Shown here in pieces: positions 17,662-27,902 of a stretch of 64,000 nt of DNA (the first letter of the stretch is position 1; every line of letters begins with the position of its first letter). This stretch comes from Roseiarcus sp963813555 (lineage in GTDB: Bacteria; Pseudomonadota; Alphaproteobacteria; Rhizobiales; Beijerinckiaceae). The DNA lies in NCBI GenBank assembly GCA_963813555.1, contig CAWEZX010000004.1, forward strand, positions 124,001-188,000, read 5' to 3'. The notes beneath the pieces are model-generated. The model was given only the letters and a program-made list of their open reading frames with translations. It was not told the DNA's origin and did not search any database. The position numbers and the translations under genes were made by a program.

Positions 17662-17774
17662 TCCGTGTTCGCAAGGCTTCCTGCGATATTGGGCTGTCTT
17701 GCCGGCGATGACCGCGCATGCTAAGCGGCGCGCCGACCCCGCGGCGATCGCTTTAACGCGTCGCCGCCGGCCCC

Positions 17775-17864
17775 GGAGAGGTGGCAGAGTGGTCGATCGC
17801 GCCGCACTCGAAATGCGGAGTACGCGCAAGTGTACCGGGGGTTCGAATCCCTCCCTCTCCGCCA
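17775..17864 (+). tRNA. tRNA-Ser(CGA)
   Basis: A 90-base gene with acceptor stem GGAGAGG pairing CCTCTCC, the long variable arm typical of class II tRNAs, anticodon loop CTCGAAA giving anticodon CGA, T-arm GGTTCGAATCC, and an encoded CCA end. It reads UCG serine codons. It marks the boundary between the compact metabolic region and the accessory region that begins right after it, and is a typical integration target. Confidence 0.95.
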
Positions 17865-18236
17865 CCGCATCTTATTTTTGATCGAAATATCAAGAGCTTA
17901 GCTGGCCGGCGAAATGGCGGTCCACAAAATAGCCCACAATCCGATCGCCGCGAACGCTGCGCCAATGGCCGCATGTCACAATTTGAGCCGCCGGTCCGCT
18001 GCCAACTGGAAGGGGCGACAATGTTTCGATGGTTGGGCCGGCGCTGGCGTGCAAGCATACGTAGCAGATGCTCTTATGGTTTCTCGCCGTGAGGCCGCGG
18101 ATGGCTCAAGAGTGGGCACGGGTTTTGAGGCTTGACGATGGTGATTAGTGCAAGCTGGACACTAAAAAACTCCAAGCGTCTATGCCGGATTTTGCTACTG
18201 GGGCGATCAAAGACAACACTTAGCCGTCTCAATGCC
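17865..18236. other. Intergenic stretch after tRNA-Ser
   Basis: About 370 bases without a convincing gene. Short reading frames here lack ribosome-binding sites, and the minus-strand ones run into the antisense of the tRNA. No second copy of the tRNA 3' end was seen in it. It is the left margin of the accessory region. Confidence 0.5.
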
Positions 18237-18953
18237 TCACTCCCCCCATTTCTCCGCGCCCAACGGCAGTTCGTTCAGCTCCGCACGCGCCTCCCGCCAG
18301 CCGGGGTAGGTTTGATCCAGGATCGAGACGAAGCGCTCGCTGTGAGTCGGCTCGATGAGGTGCGCCATTTCGTGGACGACCACGTACTCCCGCAGGTCCT
18401 TCGGCTTCTTCACCAGCTCGGTGTTGAGGCGGATGTGGCCGGCGCGGTGATTGCAGCTCCCCCACTTAGTCTTCATGCGCTGTAGGAAATAAGCACTCAC
18501 CTTGACCCCGAGTTTCGGCTCCCACTTGCGGATCAAGGAAGGGACCGCGACACGAAGGAGCGCCTTATGCCAATTGTGAAGGACTTCGGCTCTGGCCGCG
18601 GGGCTTGCGCTCGGTCGGACCGTGAGTGCGATGCGTCGATGGTCGAGGACTATGGACGGCTTCACGTCCTCGTAGCGGAGGGTCAGGAGATAGCGCCGAC
18701 CCCAAAGATAGTGCGTTTCCCGCTCAACAAACTTACGCGGCGCTTCGCGGGCTTGCCCGCGCAACTCCACCTGCCGATCGCGAATCCAGCCCAGCTTGGA
18801 TATCGCGTAGGCGCGCGCGACCTCTAGCCGCGTATCCGTGGGCGCAACCAGCGTCACCCTGCCGAGCGGCGGGTGCACTGATAGGTGGACGTGCTTGATC
18901 GCCTTCCGCGTCACCTCAATCGAGATGTCACCCAGCTCGATGGTCTCGGTCAT
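18237..18953 (-). CDS. YgjP/SprT-like zinc metallopeptidase
   Basis: A 238-residue protein of the YgjP-like family (formerly DUF45). The C-terminal half holds the zinc-binding HEMAH motif near residue 194 followed by the third ligand region PTHSERF; the segment MKTKWGSCNHRAGHIRLN just before it is a strong family signature. The start ATG at 18953 overlaps the end of the hsdR remnant by four bases, and YgjP-like genes are often found directly after hsdR. Role in restriction systems is unproven. The gene appears intact although its partner is broken. Confidence 0.82.
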   Translation of the reverse strand: MTETIELGDISIEVTRKAIKHVHLSVHPPLGRVTLVAPTDTRLEVARAYAISKLGWIRDRQVELRGQAREAPRKFVERETHYLWGRRYLLTLRYEDVKPSIVLDHRRIALTVRPSASPAARAEVLHNWHKALLRVAVPSLIRKWEPKLGVKVSAYFLQRMKTKWGSCNHRAGHIRLNTELVKKPKDLREYVVVHEMAHLIEPTHSERFVSILDQTYPGWREARAELNELPLGAEKWGE

Positions 18954-21948
18954 GCGTAACCGGGCTGCTGCATGATGATCTCGAAAATGGCGCGCGTCGC
19001 CTCGCGATCCCTGTCCATGATCGGGAAGAGCGCATTGAGCATCTGTTTTTCGCGCGTGTCGTCGCCCTTCCACCCAGCGGGCGCCAGCTCGCGCATGGCT
19101 CTGTCGAGTTCAAGCGCAACCTTGGCCTTGGCTGCGTCGTCGGCTGGACATTGAAACGTCGTCGCCGGTATGCTCGCAAGATTGTTGAACAAGACGATGG
19201 CGCCCGGATAGGCGTTGAGCGCAGCCGTATGATTGCCCTTGCCCTTCTCCGCCATGCGGCGGACGAGGGTCTCCGCGTCCTTTAGGAATTGCTCGTAGGC
19301 CGTGGCATCAGCGCGACTCTGTAGGATTAGGTCCTGCAGCAGCGTCGACATCTCCTCGTAGAACCGGGGGTCCGTGAGCTGCTCGCGAATGATGGTCTTG
19401 CGGACGTTGTTGATGATGCCCTCGGCGATCGCGTTTCGCGACAGCTTGCCCTTCTCGTTAAGCTTGCGCGCGATGGCGTCGTGAATGCCCGTCTTGATGA
19501 TCAGGTCGGTGAGTGGCAAGGAATTCGAGATTGCCAAGACCCGCCGCCGGATCGGCCTGAACATAGGTGTTGAGCAGGTGCCGCATATCGGCCTCGAAGG
19601 GCTTGATATCCAGCTCTTCCCCCGAGTGCCGTTTTATGGCGGCGCGAAGGTCTCCGTAGAATTCGACGTCTTTCCCGAGCGCTGCCGCTTCGGCGTCGAT
19701 GTAGCCCGCCTCCGTAAGGTTCTGCGCAATGTCCGCATACGCGCGCACAAACGTGGCCACGGCCTTGTAGAAGGAGATGCGGAGCGGTTCGGTGTCGACA
19801 AGGGCCTGAGGGTTGGACGCGTCGCCACAGAAATGGAGCAGGAACTGCTCCACTTCACGGGGCAGCGGAACGGGCTCACAAAGATAGCGAAGCGCTTCTC
19901 GGGCTGCGTCGAGCTGCTTGCGACCTTCCTTGAGCCAGTCCTTCAACTCGACGTTGTTGCTGCCGCCGTCGCCTTGGTCGATGTCCAGCTCGTCGGAGCT
20001 GTAGACCGCGATGGCCTGCTCAACGTCTTTGAACAGCTCCTTGAAATCCACGATGTAGCCGTAATCCTTGTCGTCGCCGTCGAGCCGATTTGTCCGACAG
20101 ATCGCCTGGAAGAGGTTGTGATCGTGGAGTTCGTTGTCGAGGTAGACGTAGGTGCAGCTAGGCGCATCGAAACCGGTCAGCAGCTTGCTCACGACGACCA
20201 GCAATTTCATGTTGGCAGGTTCTTCTATGAACCGGCGCTTGGCCTCGTCCTCGTAGGTTTTGGTCGTTTGACCAGGTCTCAGGACGTGCTTGACGTAGGT
20301 GTCGAACTTGTAGCGCTCGTCGCTGTTGGCCGGCTCTCGTGAGATCGCGTTGTGATTCGGTTCGTAGGAAGTGACGATGCCGCAGAATGGGCCGAGGCGG
20401 GTGTTTTGGAATAGCCGATAGTAGTGGCAGGCGTCATAGATGCTTGCTGCAATCAAGATTGCCGTCCCGCGGTCATTATTGAAACGCGGCCGAAGGTCGA
20501 AGTTTTCAATGATGCTATAGATGACACGTTGCTTTCGTTCGGCTGCGCTCATCAGCTCTTGCATCGTCGCCCAGCGCTTGCGCAGAACCGCCTTCTGGAA
20601 ATTGTTTAGCGTCCGCGTCCTCCCCTCGAAATACGCCTCGATCGCCGTTGGCGACGTGATGCGCTGCGGCACGTCGCGCGCCTCGTATTTCAGATCAAGC
20701 ACGACCTTGTCATCGACAGCTTCATGGAATTTGTAGGTGTGGATGTACGCGCCAAAGACGCCGCGCGTGGTCTCCCTGTCCTTGCGCAGGAGCGGCGTGC
20801 CAGTGAAGCCGATGAAGATGGCCTCACTGAGCCAGCGCTTCATCTGCTTGTTCATGTCGCCGCCCTGGGTGCGGTGGCATTCGTCTACGAAGACATAGAA
20901 GCGGCCGTGGACTGGCGGCGGCGGGCCCTTCAGGTCGGCGGGATCGAACTTGTGGATCAGTGCGCACAGGAGCCGCGGCGCGGCGGCGCCAAGCTTTGCG
21001 ACGAACTCTGCGCGGTTGGTGATCCGCGGGGAAGGCGAGTCCGCGTCCGACAACCCCGGCGTTCTTCATCACGCCTTCGATCTGCTTGTCGAGTTCGTCA
21101 CGGTCAGTGACGACCAGGATGCGCGCGGCCGGGTCGTGCTCCAGTAGCCACTTGGCGAGCAGAACCATCAGGATGCTCTTGCCGCTGCCTTGCGTGTGCC
21201 GGATGACGCCGCCCTCGCGCCTGCGAATGCGCTCTTGCGCAGCTTTGACGCCCGCGAACTGGTGGTGGCGCGGAACCATCTTCACGCCGTTGTCGAAGAT
21301 CACGAAATTCCGGATCAGCTCGAGGAGCCGCGCCTTGCTGCACAGGTCGGCCAGAGGACGGTCGAGATGGGCGCCCGCCGGCACTGGCGCGCCCTCCGGC
21401 AGGGGCGGCGCCTTCCATTCGACGAAGAACTCTTCCCGAGTCGTCGCCGTGCCAAAGCGAAGGCCCTGGGAGTCGCTGCCCGCGAGCAGCAGTTGCGCCG
21501 TCGCGAAGAACGGAAGGTTGAAGATTTCCTCCTGGTTGGTGATGAGCTGGCGAGCACCGTCGGCGATCTCAATCGAGGACCGCTTGAGTTCGATCACCGT
21601 CACGGCGATGCCGTTCACGTAAAGGACGACATCGGGCCGGCGCTCATAACCGCCCTTGAGCGTCACCTCCTCGGCCAGCGCAAAATCGTTTCTCTCCGGC
21701 TGCTCCCAGTCGATCAGATGCACGGTGTCGAAGGGTCGCCCAGCCGCAATCTGCACTTCCACGCCGTAGCGCAGCAGCTTATAGACCCGCAGATTCGCCT
21801 GGTAGAGCGCGACGCCGGTCGGGTCCGCGGCGAGCGACTCACCGCAAGCCCCATTCACCTTTCGGCAAAGCGATTGACTTCGCAATAGCCCTTGTCGAGG
21901 CAGCGGTGTGGGACGCGAGGCGTCAAGAATGCTCTCGTTCGATCGCAA
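18950..21948 (-). pseudogene. hsdR: Type I restriction enzyme R subunit, frameshifted
   Basis: The translocating/cleaving subunit of a type I restriction system, split over three frames. The N-terminal nuclease domain keeps RRPDVVLYVNG and VIELKRSS (PD-ExK-like core) and Walker A HTQGSGKS. The frame changes near 21,050. The second part holds the DECHR Walker B box and the FTGTPLL motif, then helicase motifs up to about 19,540, where the frame changes again into the C-terminal helical domain. Another frame holding YCEVNRFAER near 21,860 suggests a further break at the N-terminus. No hsdM or hsdS is present, so this is an orphan, probably inactive remnant unless the indels are sequencing errors. 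Confidence 0.85.
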
Positions 21949-22014
21949 TCGCGTCGCCTCGCTCGCTAATTTGGACTTCTTGATCGGCTTCGATCCCTTC
22001 TTTTGCGAAACGGA

Positions 22015-22824
22015 TTAATCCAGGGTTGCTCCCCGCCGCAGGTCCCTCAGGCGGAGCAACATCGAGAGCATTCGTTCGAGCTTGCCGTCGAGGTGGACCT
22101 CGTAGCGGCCGAGCCGTTCTAGCTTGTCGGGGTCGAGAGATTCTCCGAACGCCTGGTCGCGAAGTAACGGGCGCTGGGCGATCTCCTGTCTTCGCTCGTC
22201 GAACCAGGGCAAAACCTTGCCTTCAAGAAAGCGAAGCAACCCATCGACGTCCGCGATAGCGGGTTCTTCGTCGTCCTCAAGCTCGTCAGGCTTGAGCGTG
22301 AGGGTGTCGGCCCACCAACCCTGCGTGTCCTCCCGCAATTCCGCCAGCGCCGATTCGTAGGCGTTGTTTCCGCGCGATCCCAGAATGTCGAGCGCGCGCC
22401 GGGTCATGGCGTCGTCGTCTTCGAGATCCCGAATCTCCTCCTCGGCGTCCGCGGGCGTGATGCGGACGGCCTCGCCAACGTCCACGGACTCGTCGGCCTT
22501 CGTGATGTGGGCCAAGGCCGCCTTCGCAGTGTCTCGATATGACGAGAAGGCGCTTTCCAACGCTCGCCGATGCGCCGCACCTCCCGCAAGACGTAACCGT
22601 CGCTTACGCCAGAGAACGCCGGCGAGCTCCTCGACGAGATGCTCCTCGGTCGGCCCTTGGGGCCGATGCTCGGCGACCAAAGAAGCGACCAGCGCGCCAT
22701 ACTCGTCGGCATCCTCCCACGGAAGGACCGTATATCGCGACAGCACGCCATGACGCAGAGCGTTGAAGCGGGTCAGCTCGCTCCCTGCTGATCCCGAGAT
22801 CAATTTCGCGACCTGCTCGGTCAT
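22015..22824 (-). CDS. Conserved hypothetical, acidic protein
   Basis: A 269-residue protein I cannot assign to a named family. It opens with a basic, low-complexity start and the phrase FNALRHGVLSRYTVLP, then an acidic helical region (LVEELAGVLWRKRRLRL) and a long helical, strongly charged C-terminal half. I have the impression, without being able to check, that related proteins occur in rhizobial accessory regions near mobile or defence genes. It lies upstream of hsdR in the same direction. The coding frame is clean over its full length, so it is probably real. Confidence 0.55.
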   Translation of the reverse strand: MTEQVAKLISGSAGSELTRFNALRHGVLSRYTVLPWEDADEYGALVASLVAEHRPQGPTEEHLVEELAGVLWRKRRLRLAGGAAHRRALESAFSSYRDTAKAALAHITKADESVDVGEAVRITPADAEEEIRDLEDDDAMTRRALDILGSRGNNAYESALAELREDTQGWWADTLTLKPDELEDDEEPAIADVDGLLRFLEGKVLPWFDERRQEIAQRPLLRDQAFGESLDPDKLERLGRYEVHLDGKLERMLSMLLRLRDLRRGATLD

Positions 22825-22947
22825 GACCAGAAGCTCCTATTGCGGTTTGATTTGTCGATGCGGGCCGCGAGGTTCACAAGACGGAAGTCCATGGCCCCCT
22901 CGGCGCGCATTTCTGTCTCGAAAGTCCGCCCGTGCAGGCGTTCGTAA

Positions 22948-23496
22948 GTGCGCCGCCACATGCCCTTCGGCCTTTCGGGAAATGGAGACGCCATCCCTGG
23001 GTCGCCTCGAAGCCGCTGCCGCGCCGCCCCTACGTTTTTCGGTGACCTCAATAGAATGTTTGTCGAGTACATGATCTTGCAGGTCTGCAAAATCACCGAC
23101 CCAGCGCAGGATTTCCGAAAGAACGATAATCATACGATTGCGTTTCTACTGAAGCACTACGATTTCAGCTCCGACCCCACGACAAACCAGCGCCTCAATC
23201 AGCTTGGCGGACAAATCCAAGCGTTTCGTCAAATGCTTTTGCCTGCACGCAACAAACTCATCTCTCACTACGACCGGCAAGCCATCCTAGCCGGTCAATC
23301 CCTTGGGGCCGGGCCACAGTCCGAATGGGATGAATTCTGGCTCGACCTGCAATCCGTGGTCTGGATTATTTATGAGAAAGTGATCGGCACGCCGTTTCAG
23401 ATCAACGGTGTCGCCATGTTGTCCGATGTCGATGGACTGCTGAAGGCGTTGAAGCACGCTCCTCGAAGCAGCAAGCGAGTGTGGGTTACAGACTAA
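22948..23496 (+). CDS. AbiU2/HEPN-like protein, possibly N-terminally truncated
   Basis: The region from AAPTFFGDLNRMFVEYM (about residue 26) to KITDPAQDF followed by PARNKLISHYDR near residue 95 matches the AbiU2-like abortive-infection group. RNKLISH fits the Rx4-6H motif of HEPN ribonuclease folds. The rest is helical. A GTG at 22948 is the first usable start, giving 182 residues; relatives usually carry more sequence before the FFGD segment, and an in-frame stop sits just upstream, so the 5' end may be lost or frameshifted. It is followed, with the stop overlapping the next start, by a DUF2721 gene. A toxin or phage-defence role is inferred. Confidence 0.55.
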   Translation: MRRHMPFGLSGNGDAIPGSPRSRCRAAPTFFGDLNRMFVEYMILQVCKITDPAQDFRKNDNHTIAFLLKHYDFSSDPTTNQRLNQLGGQIQAFRQMLLPARNKLISHYDRQAILAGQSLGAGPQSEWDEFWLDLQSVVWIIYEKVIGTPFQINGVAMLSDVDGLLKALKHAPRSSKRVWVTD

Positions 23497-24008
23497 TGCT
23501 CGGCCTGGACACAGTCGAAAGTGTTGCGCACGTCATTCAGGTTGCCCTCACGCCAGTCTTCCTGCTTTCGGGGATCGCGTCCCTCCTTGGTGTCCTTTCG
23601 ACGCGGCTCGCGCGCGTTGCCGATCGCATCGACGCGCTGGCTGATCAATTGGAAGGGGATGAACCGGTCGATAGACCCAAACTTCAGCGGAGGCTCGCCT
23701 ACCTCCGCCGAAGGTCCCACGTACTCGACGCGGCCGTGATGATGGGAACGCTAGGTGGAGTCGCAACGTCTTGCGCAGGGTTGCTTCTGTTCGTTGGCAC
23801 TCTTCGAGATCAGCCCGGCGTGTCCTTATTCGTGGCTTTCGGCTTGGCGCTGGTTTTCACAATGGGAGCGCTCGTCGCTTTCCTAATCGAAATGCTGCTC
23901 GCCAGCCGTGGGTTACGCGATCAGGCAGAGTACGCAAACAAGGTCGGAGAGATTCACGAACTTGCGGCGGAGGGCGCCGGCGAGCCGCCTCATGGCGAGT
24001 CGGGCTAG
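23496..24008 (+). CDS. DUF2721 membrane protein
   Basis: A 170-residue protein with an N-terminal hydrophobic helix (ALTPVFLLSGIASLLGVLS), a basic/acidic cytoplasmic segment containing LARVADRIDAL, and two further helices near residues 85-130. This is the DUF2721 layout. Function is unknown. The ATG at 23496 overlaps the stop of the HEPN-like gene (TAATG), so the pair is coupled. Confidence 0.75.
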   Translation: MLGLDTVESVAHVIQVALTPVFLLSGIASLLGVLSTRLARVADRIDALADQLEGDEPVDRPKLQRRLAYLRRRSHVLDAAVMMGTLGGVATSCAGLLLFVGTLRDQPGVSLFVAFGLALVFTMGALVAFLIEMLLASRGLRDQAEYANKVGEIHELAAEGAGEPPHGESG

Positions 24009-24308
24009 GTTAATCGACACGAGAAAAACGACCGCATTTCTAGCCGGTTGGTTCCGTTTGGCGAGCAGAATTTGCAACTGAACAACCGATCCGGGTCTTC
24101 GCCAGCCAGCGTGGCGGGTAACGTGAGCCACAACACTTCGATTCGCCTGGATCATTTTAGCACCTTCACTAACCGACGAGGCTTCATCTTAGACGGGCCC
24201 CGCTGAAATCGTTACCGTGCCCTCGGCCTCTTCGTCCGCCTGCGGCCCTATAATCGAGCCACTTTTCCCACAGATCGCCGCGAGCGTTACCCTGTCGCCG
24301 TATAGACC
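24009..24308. other. Intergenic stretch between convergent genes
   Basis: Three hundred bases between the DUF2721 gene and the convergent flavoprotein gene. I see no gene, tRNA or clear hairpin terminator in it. Confidence 0.4.
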
Positions 24309-25361
24309 CTACGACGAAGCCCGTACGCTCCAGAAATCCGAGCCTCGCCAGCGGGTCTCCTGGGCGTAGTGAGCCCCGACCTGCCGCCGGTAGATCCGTC
24401 GCGCTTCGGCCAGCTGAGCCGCGTAGGCGCCAAGCCGATGCGTATCGCGCTCCAGAGCGTCCGCGACGGCCTCCGCTGCCGCCGTCCCACCCTGGAGGGC
24501 CGACAACAGGCCCTGGCCCGCACACGGATCGAAGCTGAAGGCGGCGTCGCCGCAGGCGACCCATCCGTCGCCTGCCACCGGCGCCAGCCAGGAGCCGCAA
24601 GCTTCGTATCCGCGTAACGGCCCCTCAATAACAGGGTCCGGAAAGACTGGCGCAATGAGATGCGTGGCTGCCAAGGCCGATCGCCAGATATGCGGATCCG
24701 CGAGGCCGCTTCTAACCAGCGCCGGCCGCGTGTGGAACATGAACACCGGGCCGCGGTGAGGCAGCAAGGCTGCGTACCACCACCCGTCTGCCGCGGCCTC
24801 AATGAGGTTGCGCTCCATGCGATAGCGGGCGTCCGCCCTGGCGTGGCCAACTAGGGCTACGAGGGGCTCGTCGCGGTGGCGCCGCGCGCCCAGCTGTCGC
24901 GACACCACAGCGCGTCGTCCTGTCGCATCAATGAGCCAGCGCGCCGAAGCGGTTTCTCCGCGGAGGTCCAGGCGCCAGGCCTTGCCCTCTCGCTCCACAC
25001 GTCGAAGGCTCACCGCCAGGGTAGCAACGCCTGCGGCGCGGACCGCGGCGATCAGATCTGCTTCGAAGGCCGAGCGGTTCAGCCGCCAGCCCGGGCCGTC
25101 GGGTTCGGCAAGGAAGTCGCGGAAGACGGGCGTAGCGGCGCCCCAGGCGGAGACGTTGCCGCCGATCGGCCGATGCGCGTCGTTTTGCGCGGGCGAAGGC
25201 AGGCCGCAGGCGCTGAGGACACGCAGCGCCGCGCCCGGCAGTGCATCGCCCGGCTTGGGCGGTCCGGTGACGGCCAAGCGTGGATCGAGCAGTAGCACCG
25301 ATCGGCCGGCGGCCGCCAGCTGGTGCGCGGCGACGGAGCCGGCCGGACCGGCCCCGATCAC
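24309..25361 (-). CDS. LodB-like FAD-dependent flavoprotein
   Basis: A 350-residue flavoprotein of the tryptophan-halogenase-like group. It has an N-terminal dinucleotide motif (VIGAGPAGSVAAHQL) and a C-terminal FAD motif VACGDAAFSFDPCAGQGL near residue 268. LodB proteins of this type are needed to build the cysteine tryptophylquinone cofactor of the adjacent LodA oxidase. It follows the oxidase by about 25 bases in the same direction. The GTG at 25361 starts right at the Rossmann strand; the natural start may be a few codons earlier (sequence CFDVAVIGAG), but no ATG is available there. Confidence 0.78.
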   Translation of the reverse strand: MIGAGPAGSVAAHQLAAAGRSVLLLDPRLAVTGPPKPGDALPGAALRVLSACGLPSPAQNDAHRPIGGNVSAWGAATPVFRDFLAEPDGPGWRLNRSAFEADLIAAVRAAGVATLAVSLRRVEREGKAWRLDLRGETASARWLIDATGRRAVVSRQLGARRHRDEPLVALVGHARADARYRMERNLIEAAADGWWYAALLPHRGPVFMFHTRPALVRSGLADPHIWRSALAATHLIAPVFPDPVIEGPLRGYEACGSWLAPVAGDGWVACGDAAFSFDPCAGQGLLSALQGGTAAAEAVADALERDTHRLGAYAAQLAEARRIYRRQVGAHYAQETRWRGSDFWSVRASS

Positions 25362-25387
25362 AGCGACGTCGAAGCACGGCAGCGCGG

Positions 25388-25936
25388 CTATCTACGGAAC
25401 CTCAGCCGCACGGCCGCGAAGGCATCGCGATGGGCCTCGCTTTCCCACCCGGCGAGTTGAGCCTCCGTGGGCGGTCCCGGCGGCCTTGCCGCCATCAAAG
25501 CAGCGGCGTGGACCCTCAAGGCTTCTACTCGGTGCGCGGGGATCAATTCGACCCAGATCACGGCAGGAAAGTCAGGATCGAAAGGGATGCCCGGCCGCGC
25601 CTCGACAACGCCCATGTCCGCGAAGTCCGCCACCATTTTCATCATTGCCGCCGCCACGTCGGTGGGCAGCCCGCGAGTCCACCAAGCGCGGTGGTTGAGC
25701 GCCGCGAGGCGCTCTTCCCGCGAACGGCTCAAATCCATGACCACCGCGTAGTCCTCGGCCGTGAGCACTTGGTTGGGAACTCGCGCGGGCCAGAAGGTGG
25801 GCACGTAGGGATCGAAGCTGGTCGAGTATCCCGGGTAGCCGGAGCGACAGAAGGCGGTGTCGCCCTGCCAGGGCAGCGCCATCCACCGGCTGATGGTCCC
25901 TGGGCCCTGTTCGTAGAGCGGACCGCCGGGCGCCAT
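25388..25936 (-). pseudogene. C-terminal part of LodA/GoxA-type CTQ oxidase (after frameshift)
   Basis: This frame carries the last ~180 residues of the LodA-like oxidase, beginning just before RWMALPWQGDTAFC, the conserved tryptophan-rich segment expected to supply the Trp of the cysteine tryptophylquinone cofactor. The frame is open a little upstream and meets the main oxidase frame near 25,970, where deleting one base (GAGTTCTGAC to GAGTTCGAC) would join them seamlessly. It could be translated alone from the ATG at 25936 only as an inactive fragment. Confidence 0.75.
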
Positions 25937-25967
25937 CGCGATAGCTGGGGTGAGGGTGGAGCCGTAG

Positions 25968-27902
25968 TCAGAACTCCGGCTGGCCCTCGGGCCGCAGGCG
26001 AAAACGGAACGGCTTCGCGAACATCGACGGATGTCTCACCGGCCAGGTCATCTCGCAGCCGGGATGGAAGGCGTCGGCGAGACAGAAATGCAGCGCGGCC
26101 TTGTCGAGCATGGCCGGCTGGGCCATCAGCGGAACATCACCGATCTCGTCAGGCGGCGTCGCATTCGGATTCCAGTCGCCGATGAAGTCGCCGTTAGCCC
26201 ACCGTTGCAGCATCACCTGCTGCACGGCCGGCAGCTGGAGCATGTTAAGCGGCGAATTTGGCGTTGAGGAGCCGAATGCGTCGCCGTAGAGCCAGGGCCA
26301 TATGCGGGGTTCGAAGGCCTCCGTATCAAAGGGGCGGAAGGCGTTGAAGACGGCGCGCCGCAACTCGGCCCAGGTATCTGCAGGTCCATTGCGGTCGCTC
26401 GCCCGCGGCGCCTTGGCAAGGCGGCCGACAAAGGCCGGGCTCTCGAAATCCATCGGCCCATCCTTGCCGAACATGGCCGCGAAACCCTTGTTCACCCATT
26501 GCAGGTTCGATAGGCGGCGCAGGAATGGCAGGACATCGTTGGCGAAGGACACCATTTGAGGCATAGGCAGCCAGCCGTTGCCGACATAGGTGTCGACCAG
26601 CTGGTCGTACATAGTGCGCCAGCCCACGACGTCGGTTCCGTAGTTCGGCGGCGCTACGACCACCCAGGCGTGGTCCACCGTCACACGACGGCCATTGATG
26701 GAGACCTCGGCGGTCACAGGGCCGTCGGAGATGTCGTCGTACCAGTCGTTCGCGTTGTTGAAGCTGTTCGGATCGGACGTGATGATCGGCGCTCCGGAGG
26801 GCGATGCGGACTTGCCGAGGCCGCCCAGGAAAAGCAGCCGGCCGGCGGGGTCCGTCCGGATCTCGCCCAGGGGAACGACCGTGTCCTTGAACTTGCCCGT
26901 GTCGAAGACGTGTTCTGAGCCGCCGGAAACATTCTTGCCGCTAATGCTCCTCGGACCCGGATCGATGGCGAGACGGCCGCGGGCGGCCACCGCGACATCG
27001 GGGTTGCGCCGCGTCATCGCTTGGCCGACGGCGTCGGGAATGTCGAGCGCGAGCTGGAACTGGTACCACTCCGCCTTGCGGTTCGCGACGTGGGCCGTCC
27101 ATACGATGTCGGCGCTGTCGGCGGTAAGCTCGCGCACCACGTCCCCCGCGGCATTGTACCCATAGATGCGGAATAGGCCCGCTTGTCGCTTCAGCGCCCC
27201 GGTCCCGTCACGGTAGAATCCGGGTGGCTCCGGCTTAGGATCGGTCACCTGCGGGCCTACGTAGTACTCGGTCGAGCTGTCGCCGATCCGGGCGATGCCG
27301 ATGGCTGGATGGATGGCCGCGCGCACGATGACGCTATCGACGCAGGCCGGCGGGGCCTCGGCCGGTTTGGGCGAGGCCGGCTCACCATCGGGCACGCCGT
27401 TGGCGTTGCGGCGCATCTGCGCCGACGCAGCGTAGACGACGCGGCGTGCTTCGGCGAGCGAGCCTTGCGGGGTCACCCGCCAGATATTCATCGCCAGGTT
27501 TTCGCCGTAGGCGTCCTGACCGCGCACGGTGATGTCCTGTTGGGACAGGACGAGGTCGGCGAGATGAACAGGCGGGCTTAGGGTCTCCGGCCAGGGGACC
27601 ATCGCCATGTCCAGCGGTTCTTTGTCCGCATCGGTTCGGAACTGGACGCAAAAGCGGAAAACTACCTCGCCGGCTTTCAGGCGCTGGGCCAGGTCGGCGC
27701 CGAGGTAGGTCGGATCAGCTGGCTGCGTTCCGGGCGCCGGGACGTCGATCGTCGGCTCGAGCTTGTACTTGACGAACCGGTCCGGACCGAAAGCGAACGG
27801 CAGGCCGCTCCAATAGGGACTTGCCAGCACGCTGCCAACGGGCTTGGCCATGTCGTTCAAGATTTCGCGCCGTTTCTTGGTGGGCGGCGAGATAGGAATC
27901 AT
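25968..27902 (-). pseudogene. Catalase-like/LodA fusion, main open frame
   Basis: This 644-codon frame contains two joined parts. Residues 18-175 are the C-terminal part of a catalase-like (y4iL-type) domain (SPYWSGLPFAFGPDRFVKYK, later CVQFRTDADKEPLDMAMVPW). From about residue 200 it is a LodA/GoxA-family oxidase, starting AAIHPAIGIARIGDSS. It includes Cys607 in HFCLADAFHPG, the expected thioether partner of the quinone cofactor. The frame ends 37 residues later by a one-base shift, before the tryptophan partner. LodA enzymes oxidise lysine or glycine and release hydrogen peroxide. Substrate here is unknown. If the indels are artefacts the intact protein would be about 1,000 residues. Confidence 0.8.

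Noticed and set aside
17053..18058. Minus-strand open frames containing GGEGGIRTPGT and AEREGFEPPVHLR
   Set aside because: These are antisense translations of tRNA-Ser and its flank, a well-known source of spurious proteins in databases.
25937..25975. Programmed frameshift in lodA
   Set aside because: No slippery heptamer or A-tract lies at the break, unlike the transposase sites; a mutation or sequencing error is more likely.
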